Positions 8,369 to 15,912 are shown, counted from the stretch's first letter. The stretch: 28,959 nucleotides of DNA from UMGS1470 sp051889215 (GCA_051889215.1 JBJFDC010000048.1:1-28959); one strand, 5' to 3'. Notes: generated by a model not told the origin, from the sequence alone. Numbers and translations: made by a program.

Positions 8369-9061
8369 CTATACTTTGCCAAACCTTCTATGTCTTTTGC
8401 TATACACTTTCAAGCATTTTTTCAACCATCGTTCCGAGAACCCTGGCCAATATACTTTGGGAAAATATAGTTCGCTATAAGCGCTTTGCAAAAGCAAGAA
8501 GTTTGATAGTCTCATTTCCCCGCTTGTTCTCACAATGAGGTCTGGGTCTGGCATATCTTTTGTCCAAAGATAATTTTTTAGTGTATCATAATCAATTTTA
8601 TCTATATTGTCATGAATTATCAAGTTAATTGCCCTAACAATTTCATCTCTTGAGCCATAATTTAACAAAATATTGACTATGATATTGTCAAAATTTTGCG
8701 TTGCATTTTCAATTCTTGACATTTTTTCTTTTAGCGATGCACCAAATTTATCTCGCTCGCCAAGAAATTGAACTTTAATTTTTTTGTTTATACAATCTTG
8801 TGTGTGTTCATCAATAAAATTTTCAAGCAGTTCAAAAATTCCGTCAACTTCTTTTTTATCTCTTTTCCAATTTTCTGTCGAAAAGCAAAACAAAGAAACA
8901 TATTTAATTTGATATTTCAAGCAAGCATCAATAGTCCTTCTGATTGCTTCAACCCCCATCTTGTGTCCATAAAGTCTTTCTTTGCCGCGTTTTTTTGCCC
9001 AACGACCATTCCCGTCAAGAATAAAACCAATATGTTGTATGCCAAAATTATCAACTTTCAT
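8369..9061 (-). CDS. uppS: Undecaprenyl diphosphate synthase (cis-prenyltransferase)
   Basis: Condenses isopentenyl diphosphate onto farnesyl diphosphate to make the C55 lipid carrier for peptidoglycan and wall polymers. The 230-residue form starts MKVDNFGIQHIGFILDGNGR; D16 in the DGNGRWAKKRG motif is the catalytic metal-binding aspartate, and RTSGEMRLSNFLLLQSAYSE near the C-terminus is the second signature. I chose the ATG at 9059-9061 because GGAGGG lies 5 nt upstream and homologues start there; a longer in-frame reading to 9160 only overlaps the upstream small ORF. The ribosome site lies inside that ORF, so the two are coupled. Confidence 0.96.
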   Translation of the reverse strand: MKVDNFGIQHIGFILDGNGRWAKKRGKERLYGHKMGVEAIRRTIDACLKYQIKYVSLFCFSTENWKRDKKEVDGIFELLENFIDEHTQDCINKKIKVQFLGERDKFGASLKEKMSRIENATQNFDNIIVNILLNYGSRDEIVRAINLIIHDNIDKIDYDTLKNYLWTKDMPDPDLIVRTSGEMRLSNFLLLQSAYSELYFPKVYWPGFSERWLKKCLKVYSKRHRRFGKV

Positions 9062-9260
9062 TTTTGCCCTCCAAATCAAAAATAAATTCTCCATAGTATA
9101 TTCGGGCAATGTCTTTTGATATAACAACATTGGTGACAAGTTTTTTGTCACCAACAACATTAAAATTGTTATTTATAATCTCCACTTTGTAGCCCAAATG
9201 CTTGAGTTCATGCTCAACTTCGTCCACTGGGAGCAAAATATAATCATTTGAATCAATCAA
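9051..9260 (-). CDS. Small unknown protein between frr and uppS
   Basis: A 69-codon ORF that fits the gap between frr and uppS exactly. It would start at a TTG (9258-9260) overlapping the frr TGA stop, with GAGG about 10 nt upstream inside frr, and ends 11 nt inside uppS. Overlap at both ends argues for a real, translationally coupled gene. The product is soluble, mildly acidic, with alternating beta-like segments (GYKVEIINNNFNVVGDKKLV) and no motif I recognise. A role in ribosome recycling or lipid-carrier supply would be a guess from position only. Confidence 0.6.
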   Translation of the reverse strand: MIDSNDYILLPVDEVEHELKHLGYKVEIINNNFNVVGDKKLVTNVVISKDIARIYYGEFIFDLEGKNES

Positions 9261-9829
9261 ATTTGTGTGACCTCATTTTCCTTATCTTGACAAATTTTGT
9301 CTAGGCGTGCGATGGCAGCATCAATAAGTTTTTGAACATCTTTTTCAAGAGTCGCATATTCGTCCTCCGAAAGTTCGCCGTCTTTCTTCATGTCTTTGAA
9401 CATATCAAGGCAATCGCGTCTATGATTTCTCATTGTCACTTTTGATTCTTCGCACATTTTTCTCACATCACGAACAATTTCGCGTCGTTTTTCTTCTGTC
9501 ATCATTGGAAAAATCAAACGAATAACTTTTCCGTCGTCGCTTGGCATGATTCCAAGGTCGGCTTGAGCAATCGCTTTTGAAACATTTTGAAGTTGGCTTT
9601 GGTCCCAAACATTAATCATCAAAACTCTTGCTTCTGGGACTGAAATGTTGCCCATCTGATAAATTGGTGTTGGAACTCCATAATAGTCAACCATAACCTT
9701 GTCCAAGAAGTGTGGATTTGCTCTTCCAGCCCTCACTGTGGCATATTCTCCAACCAAATATTTTTCAACCTTGTCAAGGTCACTTTTGTAGGAATCAATA
9801 ATATCCTTAACCATGTTTTCGTCTTGCAT
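9257..9829 (-). CDS. frr: Ribosome recycling factor
   Basis: Splits post-termination ribosomes with EF-G. The 190-residue product is full length: N-terminal helix, VRAGRANPHFLDKVMVDYYG, the beta domain with TPIYQMGNISVPEARVLMI, and C-terminal helices with MTEEKRREIVRDVRK. The ATG at 9827-9829 follows AAGGAGATTTTT; an upstream in-frame extension to 9877 has no ribosome site. tsf and pyrH, its usual upstream partners, are not here: a terminator and a fresh promoter separate it from the gene on its 5' side. Confidence 0.97.
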   Translation of the reverse strand: MQDENMVKDIIDSYKSDLDKVEKYLVGEYATVRAGRANPHFLDKVMVDYYGVPTPIYQMGNISVPEARVLMINVWDQSQLQNVSKAIAQADLGIMPSDDGKVIRLIFPMMTEEKRREIVRDVRKMCEESKVTMRNHRRDCLDMFKDMKKDGELSEDEYATLEKDVQKLIDAAIARLDKICQDKENEVTQI

Positions 9830-9848
9830 AAAAATCTCCTTTTCAAAT

Positions 9849-9877
9849 ATATTAACCAAAAACAAAGTCCTTGGCAA
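9849..9877 (-). promoter_or_regulatory. Sigma-A promoter for frr-uppS-cdsA-rseP
   Basis: On the minus strand TTGCCA (9872-9877), a 17-nt spacer and TAATAT (9849-9854) lie between the upstream terminator and frr. Start of transcription would be near 9842, leaving a short leader with the ribosome site. Confidence 0.6.
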
Positions 9878-9909
9878 CTAAAAACAAAGCATTCCCGACG
9901 GAATGCTTT
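9878..9909 (-). terminator. Intrinsic terminator after the acidic membrane protein gene
   Basis: A perfect 10-bp stem AAAGCATTCC / GGAATGCTTT (arms 9900-9909 and 9886-9895) with a 4-nt loop, followed on the minus strand by GTTTTTAG. It starts at the stop codon of the gene ending at 9909 and closes the nfeD-floA transcript. Confidence 0.8.
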
Positions 9910-10487
9910 TAATATTTTCTGTTGAGGATATCTGACATCATAAGCGCCTTCATATCTGGTGGAAGTTCGGCGAACCTCTTTGCAAAAGATGTGTTTTCTT
10001 TTCCAAAGTCAAAGTCTGAAATCATTTCATCATAATCGTCGTCATCGTCGCCATGAATTGATGGTTTTTTGTTTGTAAGCGAATGACTTCCGATTGAAAT
10101 TCTTTGTTGCACAATGTCACGGAATGTTCCGTCAGGACCTTCTGGTGCAACTTCGTCCTCGATGTTTGAGTCATCAAAATATTCCGACACCCTTTCAAAC
10201 ATATCATGCTGATAATCCAAGTTATCAAGTTCGTCAAAATTAGATGCTTTTGGCAACTCTTCCTCGGGGGTTAAAACTTGTTCAACATTTTCATATTCTT
10301 TGACGATTGGGTCTGAAAAATCATTGACTTCAATTCTGTCGGGGTCAACATATGTGTCGGGGTCAACATCAACTTTTTTCGCTTTGACTTGTTTTTCTCG
10401 TTTTTTAAATATTTTTTTTCTGTTATAAAAAACAACAAAAAAGAGGAATATCAAAACCACGGCAATTCCCATATAGACAAAAACCAT
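9909..10487 (-). CDS. Unknown acidic protein with one N-terminal membrane anchor
   Basis: A 192-residue protein that I do not recognise. Residues 3-21 form a membrane helix, followed by a Lys/Arg-rich patch (NRKKIFKKREKQVKAKK) that places the rest in the cytoplasm by the positive-inside rule. The remainder is strongly acidic and probably disordered, with a DDDDDYDE cluster near residues 146-153, and ends with a short predicted helix ELPPDMKALMMSDILNRKY. ATG follows AAAGGAGGAAATCAAT. It stands third after an NfeD-type protein and FloA, the position of yqfB in Bacillus, but the sequence does not resemble what I know of YqfB. A partner or client of FloA membrane domains is a reasonable guess. 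Confidence 0.75.
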   Translation of the reverse strand: MVFVYMGIAVVLIFLFFVVFYNRKKIFKKREKQVKAKKVDVDPDTYVDPDRIEVNDFSDPIVKEYENVEQVLTPEEELPKASNFDELDNLDYQHDMFERVSEYFDDSNIEDEVAPEGPDGTFRDIVQQRISIGSHSLTNKKPSIHGDDDDDYDEMISDFDFGKENTSFAKRFAELPPDMKALMMSDILNRKY

Positions 10488-10512
10488 ATTGATTTCCTCC
10501 TTTTGTTAAATT

Positions 10513-11520
10513 TTAATAATCTGATTTCTTCTTGGAATCGGTTGAAGCAAGTGCATTTCTCATTGCGGTGTCAGAAATCAAATTTTGCATGCGATAGTAA
10601 TCCATAACGCCAATCTTGCCTTCTTTTATTGCATTTGCCATCGCTTTTGGAACCTCGGCTTCAGCAGCAATATACATTGCTCTCATTTCTTCTTTTCTCG
10701 CTCTCATTTCTTGTTCATTTGCCTCAGCCATTGCCCTTCTTTCTTCGGCTTTTGCTTGAGACATAATTTTTTCAGCATCGGCTTCGTCCATCGCAAGTTT
10801 TGCACCAACGTTGTTTCCAACATCAATGTCAGCAATATCAATAGAGAGAATTTCATATGCTGTTCCAACATCAAGTCCTTTGCTCAAAACTGTTTTTGAA
10901 ATTAGGTCAGGATTTTCAAGAACGACCTCATAAACTTCGGCTGAGCCGACAGTTGTGACAATACCCTCACCAACTCTGGCAATAATTGTTTCTTCTCCTG
11001 CTCCACCAACAATTCTTTGAATGTTTGCTTTAACAGTCACACGTGCCTTAACCTTGAGTTCAATTCCATCTTTTGCAATCGCGGCAATCGTTCCAGTTTC
11101 AATAACTTTTGGAGTGACAGAGTCTTTCACAGCACCCAAAACATCGCGTCCGGCAAGGTCAATCGCTTTTGCCGAATCAATTGATAACGCAATTTTTGCA
11201 CTATGCGCTGAAATCAAAGCATCAACGACTTTTTCGACATTTCCACCCGCCATATCATGGGTTTCAAGTTCAACGATATCAACAGTAAGACCTGCTTTTT
11301 TTGCTTTGATATAGGCATCAACAATTTGTTTTACATTGATTTTTCTGAGTTTCATTCCAATCAAGCGTCCCATTGATATATGAGAACCCGAAACCAACGC
11401 AATAAACCAAATCTTGACTGGCAAAATAACAATGATAACTGCAAATGCGAGAACCAAAACACCAAGCACAACAAGCATAACGATTTGCCAAGTTGCCATA
11501 CCCAATAAATTTAAATTCAT
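10513..11520 (-). CDS. floA: Flotillin-like protein FloA
   Basis: Scaffold of functional membrane microdomains. The 335 residues comprise an N-terminal hydrophobic hairpin-type anchor (about 10-42), an SPFH-like domain of the YqfA/FloA type (VKQIVDAYIKAKKAGLTVDI, then IDLAGRDVLGAVKDSV and IQRIVGGAGEETIIARVGEG), and an Ala/Glu/Met-rich coiled coil (about 245-300, with EQEMRARKEEMRA). ATG follows AGGAGGAAAAT. Its partner NfeD-type gene lies 9 nt upstream, as in Bacillus yqeZ-floA, which confirms the assignment. Confidence 0.95.
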   Translation of the reverse strand: MNLNLLGMATWQIVMLVVLGVLVLAFAVIIVILPVKIWFIALVSGSHISMGRLIGMKLRKINVKQIVDAYIKAKKAGLTVDIVELETHDMAGGNVEKVVDALISAHSAKIALSIDSAKAIDLAGRDVLGAVKDSVTPKVIETGTIAAIAKDGIELKVKARVTVKANIQRIVGGAGEETIIARVGEGIVTTVGSAEVYEVVLENPDLISKTVLSKGLDVGTAYEILSIDIADIDVGNNVGAKLAMDEADAEKIMSQAKAEERRAMAEANEQEMRARKEEMRAMYIAAEAEVPKAMANAIKEGKIGVMDYYRMQNLISDTAMRNALASTDSKKKSDY

Positions 11521-11529
11521 ATTTTCCTC

Positions 11530-12057
11530 CTATTCTTTCACGACATCAACAATAACTTCGTTATCAGAAACTTCAACAACTTTGACGATTGTGTCAACAT
11601 CAATAAACCCGTTTTTTGCCACAACATCAATTTCATCATCGCCAATTTTTATTCTTCCAGCGGGCTTGCATGGAGTGATGACTGTTCCAAATTTGTCAAC
11701 ATATTTTGCATTAGACATCATTCCCGACAAATCATAATCAACTGGCAGATTTGTTTTTGTGTCAAAAATCGCAGTTTTGCCAAGTTTTCCTTTTTTTGCC
11801 GAGCGAACAAAAACTTTGAATATCAACACAAGGCCGACAATGAGTCCAACAACAAGCACAATAACCCAGTAGAACTCGCTTATTCCAAGTGTAAAATAAA
11901 CCGTCCCGCCGACAAGCATAATAATGCCCAGAATTCCACATATCCCAAATCCGGGAATTATCGCCTCGACAAAACACAAAATCAACCCAACAACCAAAAG
12001 CACTGGAACAATGATTTCCATGTATGGAAGATTTTGTATAATTGCAGTTAAAAGCAT
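11530..12057 (-). CDS. NfeD-family membrane protein (short form)
   Basis: A 175-residue protein with three or four membrane helices in the first 90 residues (for example IIVPVLLVVGLILCFVEAI with the typical PGFGICGILG turn) and a C-terminal beta-barrel OB-like NfeD domain (GTVITPCKPAGRIKIGDDEI, then VKVVEVSDNEVIV). It lacks the ClpP-like serine protease domain of long YqeZ-type NfeD proteins. ATG follows CGGAGGAAATT. NfeD proteins are co-transcribed with flotillins and are thought to help build or regulate them; the next gene is floA. Confidence 0.88.
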   Translation of the reverse strand: MLLTAIIQNLPYMEIIVPVLLVVGLILCFVEAIIPGFGICGILGIIMLVGGTVYFTLGISEFYWVIVLVVGLIVGLVLIFKVFVRSAKKGKLGKTAIFDTKTNLPVDYDLSGMMSNAKYVDKFGTVITPCKPAGRIKIGDDEIDVVAKNGFIDVDTIVKVVEVSDNEVIVDVVKE

Positions 12058-12076
12058 AATTTCCTCCGTTGTCTTT

Positions 12077-12105
12077 AATATATCATATAATTTTGTTTTT
12101 GTGAA
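12077..12105 (-). promoter_or_regulatory. Promoter for nfeD-floA
   Basis: On the minus strand TTCACA (12100-12105), 17 nt and TATATT (12077-12082) lie just before the NfeD ribosome site, divergent from the plus-strand scaffold gene. Confidence 0.5.
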
Positions 12106-12153
12106 TAGGTATTTATATTTTTTTACAAAAAAGTTTTAGATTGCCAAATTGAT

Positions 12154-12182
12154 TTGTTAAAAATTTTTATATTTGTTAAAAT
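12154..12182 (+). promoter_or_regulatory. Promoter for scaffold-GGGtGRT-dtd genes
   Basis: TTGTTA (12154-12159), a 17-nt spacer and TAAAAT (12177-12182) precede the AAAGGAG ribosome site of the plus-strand operon. About 70 nt separate it from the divergent nfeD promoter. Confidence 0.5.
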
Positions 12183-12206
12183 AACAATTATCTAAAGGAG
12201 ATAATT

Positions 12207-12887
12207 ATGAAAAATTGTGGTGAATGCAAAATTTGCAACGCAAAAGGATTTGGACCTTCCCCAATTCCTGAAGAAGGAAACTATGTGACAAGCAAAAAAA
12301 TCGAAGATGTCAGCGGTTTTAGTCATGGCTGCGGAACTTGTGCACCTCAACAAGGCACTTGCAAACTAACAATCAATGTAAAAGATGGCATAATAAAAGA
12401 AGCACTTGTTGAAACCATTGGGTGCAGTGGCATGACACACTCTGCAGCAATGGCAAGTGAGATTTTGCCAGGCAAAACTCTTTTGGAAGCACTAAACACC
12501 GACCTCGTTTGCGACGCAATCAATGACGCAATGAAAAAAGTGTTTTTGCAGCTGGTTTACGGAAGAAGTCAATCCGCATTTTCTGACGGAGGACTTGAAA
12601 TTGGTTCAGGGCTTGAGGACCTTGGCAAACATAAATGCAGTCAAGTTGCAACTTGTTATTCAACGCAAAATGATGGTCCAAGATATCTCAACCTCGCCGA
12701 GGGTTATATCACCCGCCAAGCAATGGACAAGAACGGAGAAATCATTGGATATGAGTATGTTAATATGGGAAATTTCATGACTTTGGTTTCAAATGGAGAA
12801 GATGCAAAAAAAGCACTTGAGCGAAGCACAAAAAAATATGGAAGATTTGACGAAGGTGTTTGCTTTGTCAATCCAAGAAAGGAGTGA
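12207..12887 (+). CDS. Iron-sulfur cluster assembly scaffold-like protein (NifU/IscU-related, long form)
   Basis: A 226-residue protein with a scaffold-type core: GCSGMTHSAAMASEILPGKTL around 72-91 is the NifU/IscU-like segment with C73. It is wider than IscU/SufU and far richer in cysteine: C4, C7, C10 at the N-terminus, C42, C45, C52, then C73, C102, C144 and C150. This long type is found in anaerobes directly before a GGGtGRT protein gene, as here (2-nt gap). It starts at an ATG behind AAAGGAGATAATT. Likely role: holding or delivering an Fe-S cluster, perhaps to its neighbour. The family name is from recall; cluster binding is inferred from the cysteines. Confidence 0.8.
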   Translation: MKNCGECKICNAKGFGPSPIPEEGNYVTSKKIEDVSGFSHGCGTCAPQQGTCKLTINVKDGIIKEALVETIGCSGMTHSAAMASEILPGKTLLEALNTDLVCDAINDAMKKVFLQLVYGRSQSAFSDGGLEIGSGLEDLGKHKCSQVATCYSTQNDGPRYLNLAEGYITRQAMDKNGEIIGYEYVNMGNFMTLVSNGEDAKKALERSTKKYGRFDEGVCFVNPRKE

Positions 12888-12889
12888 TT

Positions 12890-13882
12890 ATGGAAATTGT
12901 AAATTATGGACAACGTTCACATTCTATTGAAGAATTTTTGAAAAAATACAATATTCAAAGCATTCTTGAAGCAAAAGAATTTTGTCTTTCGCATGGAGTT
13001 GATTGCGAAAAAATTGTCCGCGGAATTCAACCGATTGCTTTTGATGACGCGGTTGACGCCTACACCATGGGCGCTTGTGCGGTCATAAAACAAAACATCA
13101 AGAATGCAGCAGAAGCTTGCCTTGTTCTCGGTCAAGCACTTCAAGCATTTTGCATTCCAGGTTCTGTTGCCGACACAAGAGAAATTGGACTCGGTCACGG
13201 CCGTCTTGGCGCAATGCTTCTTGACGAGAAAACAAAATGCTTCTGTTTTCTCGCAGGACACGAGAGTTTTGCCGCAGCAGAGGGCGCAATAGGAATTGCA
13301 AAAACAGCAAACCGCGTTCGTTCCACCCCGCTCAAGGTTATTCTCAATGGTCTTGGAAAAGACGCGGCATATATCATCGCAAGAATAAATGGATTCACTT
13401 TTGTTGACACAGAATACAACCAAAAAACAAGAGAACTAAAAATCAGAAAAGAGATTGCCTTCTCTCAAGACGAAAAATCAAAAGTAAAAATTTATGGAGC
13501 ATTTGATGTTAATGAAGGCGTTGCAATCATGCAACACGAACAAGTTGATGTCTCAATCACAGGAAATTCAACAAATCCAGTTCGCTTTCAACACCCAGTT
13601 GCGGGAACATACAAAAAATGGTGCGTTGAGAACGGAAAAAAATATTTTTCAGTTGCATCTGGCGGCGGAACAGGACGCACACTCCACCCAGACAATGTTG
13701 GAGCGGGGCCTGCAAGTTATGGACTTACGGACACAATGGGAAGAATGCACTGCGATGTTCAGTTTGCCGGCTCTTCGTCAGTGCCTGCTCATGTTGAAAT
13801 GATGGGCTTTATTGGAATGGGAAACAACCCAATCGTCGGCGCAACAGTTGCAGTTGCTGTCGCAAGTTCACAAGCACACTAG
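12890..13882 (+). CDS. GGGtGRT protein (conserved, function unknown)
   Basis: A 330-residue protein named after its motif, here GGGTGRT at residues 258-264, followed by LHPDNVGAGPASYG. Other conserved-looking stretches are REIGLGHGRLGAMLLDEKT, FLAGHESFAAAEGAIGIAK and the Gly-rich end MMGFIGMGNNPIVGATVAVAVASSQAH. No enzyme activity is established that I know of. The ATG at 12890 is used because AAAGGAG lies 6 nt upstream, overlapping the stop of the scaffold gene; the tight spacing implies coupled synthesis and a shared task. The many Gly and His residues suggest a nucleotide- or metal-binding enzyme. It is followed 8 nt later by dtd. Confidence 0.85.
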   Translation: MEIVNYGQRSHSIEEFLKKYNIQSILEAKEFCLSHGVDCEKIVRGIQPIAFDDAVDAYTMGACAVIKQNIKNAAEACLVLGQALQAFCIPGSVADTREIGLGHGRLGAMLLDEKTKCFCFLAGHESFAAAEGAIGIAKTANRVRSTPLKVILNGLGKDAAYIIARINGFTFVDTEYNQKTRELKIRKEIAFSQDEKSKVKIYGAFDVNEGVAIMQHEQVDVSITGNSTNPVRFQHPVAGTYKKWCVENGKKYFSVASGGGTGRTLHPDNVGAGPASYGLTDTMGRMHCDVQFAGSSSVPAHVEMMGFIGMGNNPIVGATVAVAVASSQAH

Positions 13883-13890
13883 GAGAAAAA

Positions 13891-14334
13891 ATGAAACTTG
13901 TTATCCAAAGAGTAAATCACGCAAAACTCACAGTCATGGACAAATCAATCAGTGAAATCGGGCTTGGATATTTAGTTTTGGTCGGAATTGAGCCAAATGA
14001 TGATGAAAAACAAATCAAATATTATGCCGAAAAAGTCTCAAAGTTGAGAATATTTCGTGACCAGAACGGGAAAACCAACCTCTCAATAAAAGATATGAAT
14101 GGCGAAGTTTTGGCAGTATCAAACTTCACTCTGCTTGCCGAAACAAAAGGGACAAACCGACCAAGTTTTTCTCATGCTGCCCCACCCGACCAAGCACTAA
14201 AACTCTACGATATGTTTTGTGACGAATTGAATAAATATGTTCCCACACAAAAAGGAGTCTTCGGCGAACATATGCACATTGATACAATTCTTGACGGACC
14301 TGTCACCATTGTTATTGACACAAAAAATCCATGA
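13891..14334 (+). CDS. dtd: D-aminoacyl-tRNA deacylase
   Basis: Hydrolyses D-amino acids (and glycine) mischarged on tRNA. The 147-residue product has the normal DTD length and its active-site motifs: SNFTLLAETKGTNRPSF at about 77-93 (most homologues have SQFTL; the Gln is Asn here) and the Gly-cisPro element GPVT near the C-terminus. ATG follows AGGAGAAAAA, 8 nt past the GGGtGRT stop. dtd more often sits by relA in Bacillota, so this placement after the GGGtGRT gene is unusual. Confidence 0.93.
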   Translation: MKLVIQRVNHAKLTVMDKSISEIGLGYLVLVGIEPNDDEKQIKYYAEKVSKLRIFRDQNGKTNLSIKDMNGEVLAVSNFTLLAETKGTNRPSFSHAAPPDQALKLYDMFCDELNKYVPTQKGVFGEHMHIDTILDGPVTIVIDTKNP

Positions 14335-14360
14335 GCAACCACTCATGGATTTTTTATTTC
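14322..14360 (+). terminator. Intrinsic terminator after dtd
   Basis: A long perfect stem with arms 14322-14335 and 14342-14355 and a 6-nt loop, ending in TTTTTTATTT. The dtd stop codon lies inside the 5' arm. Confidence 0.85.
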
Positions 14361-14374
14361 CAAACATATGAATT

Positions 14375-14405
14375 AATAAAAAAATCTTGGGAATATCCCA
14401 AGATT
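14375..14405 (-). terminator. Intrinsic terminator after rpmA
   Basis: Perfect 10-bp stem AATCTTGGGA / TCCCAAGATT (arms 14396-14405 and 14383-14392), 3-nt loop, then a U run on the minus strand. It converges with the dtd terminator. Confidence 0.85.
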
Positions 14406-14418
14406 GTGATTTGTGTTA

Positions 14419-14697
14419 TTAGTCGTTTTCAACAACTGAAACGATTTTTTTGTCTCCGCTTTTTGAGAACTTAACCGCGCCATCAACCAACGCAAAACAA
14501 GTGTAATCTTTTCCAAGTCCAACATTTTTTCCAGGATAAACTTTTGTTCCACGTTGACGAATGATGATTGAGCCAGCAAGAACTTGCTGTCCGTCTGCTG
14601 CTTTCACACCCAAACGTTTTGAATTTGAATCTCTGCCGTTTTTGGTGCTTCCGCCACCTTTCTTATGAGCGAAGAGTTGAATATTAAAAAATTTCAT
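14419..14697 (-). CDS. rpmA: 50S ribosomal protein bL27 with a cleavable N-terminal leader
   Basis: L27 of the large subunit, near the peptidyl-transferase centre. The 92-residue form starts MKFFNIQLFAHKKGGGSTKNG. In Bacillota the residues up to the F-A junction are removed by the Prp protease; here the cut would fall in NIQLF|AHKKGG, leaving the functional basic N-terminus. The ATG at 14695-14697 is chosen because GGAGG lies 6 nt upstream; an ATG two codons earlier would touch that site. The start overlaps the end of the prp gene. Confidence 0.97.
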   Translation of the reverse strand: MKFFNIQLFAHKKGGGSTKNGRDSNSKRLGVKAADGQQVLAGSIIIRQRGTKVYPGKNVGLGKDYTCFALVDGAVKFSKSGDKKIVSVVEND

Positions 14698-15022
14698 AAT
14701 CATCCTCCAACCTTAAATACTTTTTGTAGGCACTTTGAATTTCTTTGAGTCCCAAGAGCATTGTCTCAAACAAAACTTGCGATTGCTCAATTTTTTTGAG
14801 GTCATTTGTTTTGAGAACAACTTTGAGATATCCTTTTTTGTCATCTCGTCTCACATCAACATCTTGTTTTTGAACTTTTTTTAAACCCAAAATGCAAGTT
14901 AGTGTGAGGGTCGAAATTGCTGCGCAAACAATGTCAGAACCTTGTTCGCCATATCCAGTATGCCCCGAGCACTCAAAGCCCATGATATTCTTATTTTGCC
15001 TAAAGATTTTTATTTGTGTCAT
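14684..15022 (-). CDS. prp: Ribosomal-processing cysteine protease Prp
   Basis: Cysteine protease (YsxB family) that trims the L27 leader before or during 50S assembly. The 112-residue product has the family dyad: H21 in SGHTGYGEQG and C33 in SDIVCAAIS. It sits between rplU and rpmA, as in all Bacillota whose L27 carries a leader, and the L27 of this genome does. It overlaps rpmA by 14 nt and starts 1 nt past rplU. Confidence 0.95.
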   Translation of the reverse strand: MTQIKIFRQNKNIMGFECSGHTGYGEQGSDIVCAAISTLTLTCILGLKKVQKQDVDVRRDDKKGYLKVVLKTNDLKKIEQSQVLFETMLLGLKEIQSAYKKYLRLEDDYEIF

Positions 15023-15023
15023 A

Positions 15024-15329
15024 TTACTTTACCAATGTGATTTTTACTTTTGTGAATGGTTGTCTATGACCTTGTTTTTTGCGTTCGTTTTTCTTTGCTT
15101 TATATTTGAAAACAACGATTTTGTCGCCTTTGCCATGAGCCAAAACTTCAGCTTCAACGCTGTGATCTTTCACAGTTGGATTGCCAGCAACAACTTGGTC
15201 ATTATCACAGAAAAGCAAAACATCAAAATTTACTTTGTCACCAACGTTTCTTTCAATCTTTTCGATTTCAATAACGTCGCCTTCTGAAACTTTATATTGT
15301 TTTCCACCGGTCTGAATGATAGCAAACAT
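15024..15329 (-). CDS. rplU: 50S ribosomal protein bL21
   Basis: L21 of the large subunit, 101 residues, beginning MFAIIQTGGKQYKVSEGD and ending KKQGHRQPFTKVKI plus three residues, both diagnostic. The ATG at 15327-15329 follows a perfect AAGGAGG 7 nt upstream. First gene of rplU-prp-rpmA. Confidence 0.98.
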   Translation of the reverse strand: MFAIIQTGGKQYKVSEGDVIEIEKIERNVGDKVNFDVLLFCDNDQVVAGNPTVKDHSVEAEVLAHGKGDKIVVFKYKAKKNERKKQGHRQPFTKVKITLVK

Positions 15330-15344
15330 ACTACTACCTCCTTC

Positions 15345-15428
15345 CTTCAATACTCGCTATTATGGTGTTTTGCTGAAAACGGATAAATTCCATACAAAAA
15401 CTTTGTCCAACCATTTTTATGCGGCCGA
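15345..15428 (-). promoter_or_regulatory. Probable L21 leader RNA
   Basis: About 85 nt of untranslated leader between the rplU promoter and its ribosome site. It contains a TCTCGGCCGCATAAAAA block (15411-15429) near the start of the transcript and pairing segments further on. Bacillota rplU mRNAs carry a conserved L21 leader thought to sense the protein; I assign it from position and this block, not from a covariance match. Confidence 0.5.
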
Positions 15429-15433
15429 GACTT

Positions 15434-15462
15434 AATATAACAAAAAGCAATTTTTTTGTCAA
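15434..15462 (-). promoter_or_regulatory. Strong sigma-A promoter of rplU-prp-rpmA
   Basis: On the minus strand TTGACA (15457-15462), exactly 17 nt, then TATATT (15434-15439). Expected start near 15427. Confidence 0.8.
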
Positions 15463-15492
15463 TAAATATTGAATAATTATTTTGTGATTTGG

Positions 15493-15912
15493 TCACTTTT
15501 CGCAGATGATTTGCAATTCGTCAAAAATGTTGTCAGCAAAAGAACCCCATTTTGCATAATTTATCACTTGTTGTTTGTCATCGGACAATTCTGCAACAAA
15601 AACAATATACGGCATAAATCCTGAAAGTGGCGCAGGCAATGTTTTTCCAGAAGGACACATTTGAGAACTTAAACATTTGCAAAATTTATTTATTATTTCG
15701 ATCTTGTTTATTAGATAAAATATAACATTTTCACTATCAATAATTCCTTCCGTCAAAGTTGAAATATCGTCACTTATGTCATCTCTATTCAATCCATAAA
15801 TTGCGTTTTTGAACTGTTGCTTTGAAATAATCTCAGCATGGTATTTACCGAGCAACAAATTATTCAGTTTTTTTGTTGAAATTTTAATCATATCAATTAT
15901 CCTTTTAAGCAT
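15493..15912 (-). CDS. Unknown protein, about 139 residues
   Basis: I do not recognise this protein. It is soluble, with a basic N-terminal part (MLKRIIDMIKISTKKLNNLLLG) and an acidic middle (GLNRDDISDDISTLTEGIID). The C-terminal half has a CKCLSSQMC cysteine cluster and FMPYIVFVAELSDDKQQVINYAKWGSF-type alternation. The start is uncertain: I use the ATG at 15910-15912 with AAAAGG 5 nt upstream; an ATG at 15889-15891 also has AGG, and the ORF is open to 15948. It follows the next gene closely and they likely share a transcript. The pair lies between a ruined protease and rplU and may be lineage-specific. Confidence 0.65.
   Translation of the reverse strand: MLKRIIDMIKISTKKLNNLLLGKYHAEIISKQQFKNAIYGLNRDDISDDISTLTEGIIDSENVIFYLINKIEIINKFCKCLSSQMCPSGKTLPAPLSGFMPYIVFVAELSDDKQQVINYAKWGSFADNIFDELQIICEK

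Noticed and set aside
12917..13423. Long minus-strand ORF (168 codons) opposite the GGGtGRT gene
   Set aside because: Mirror of a real coding frame; cysteine- and asparagine-rich nonsense with no ribosome site.
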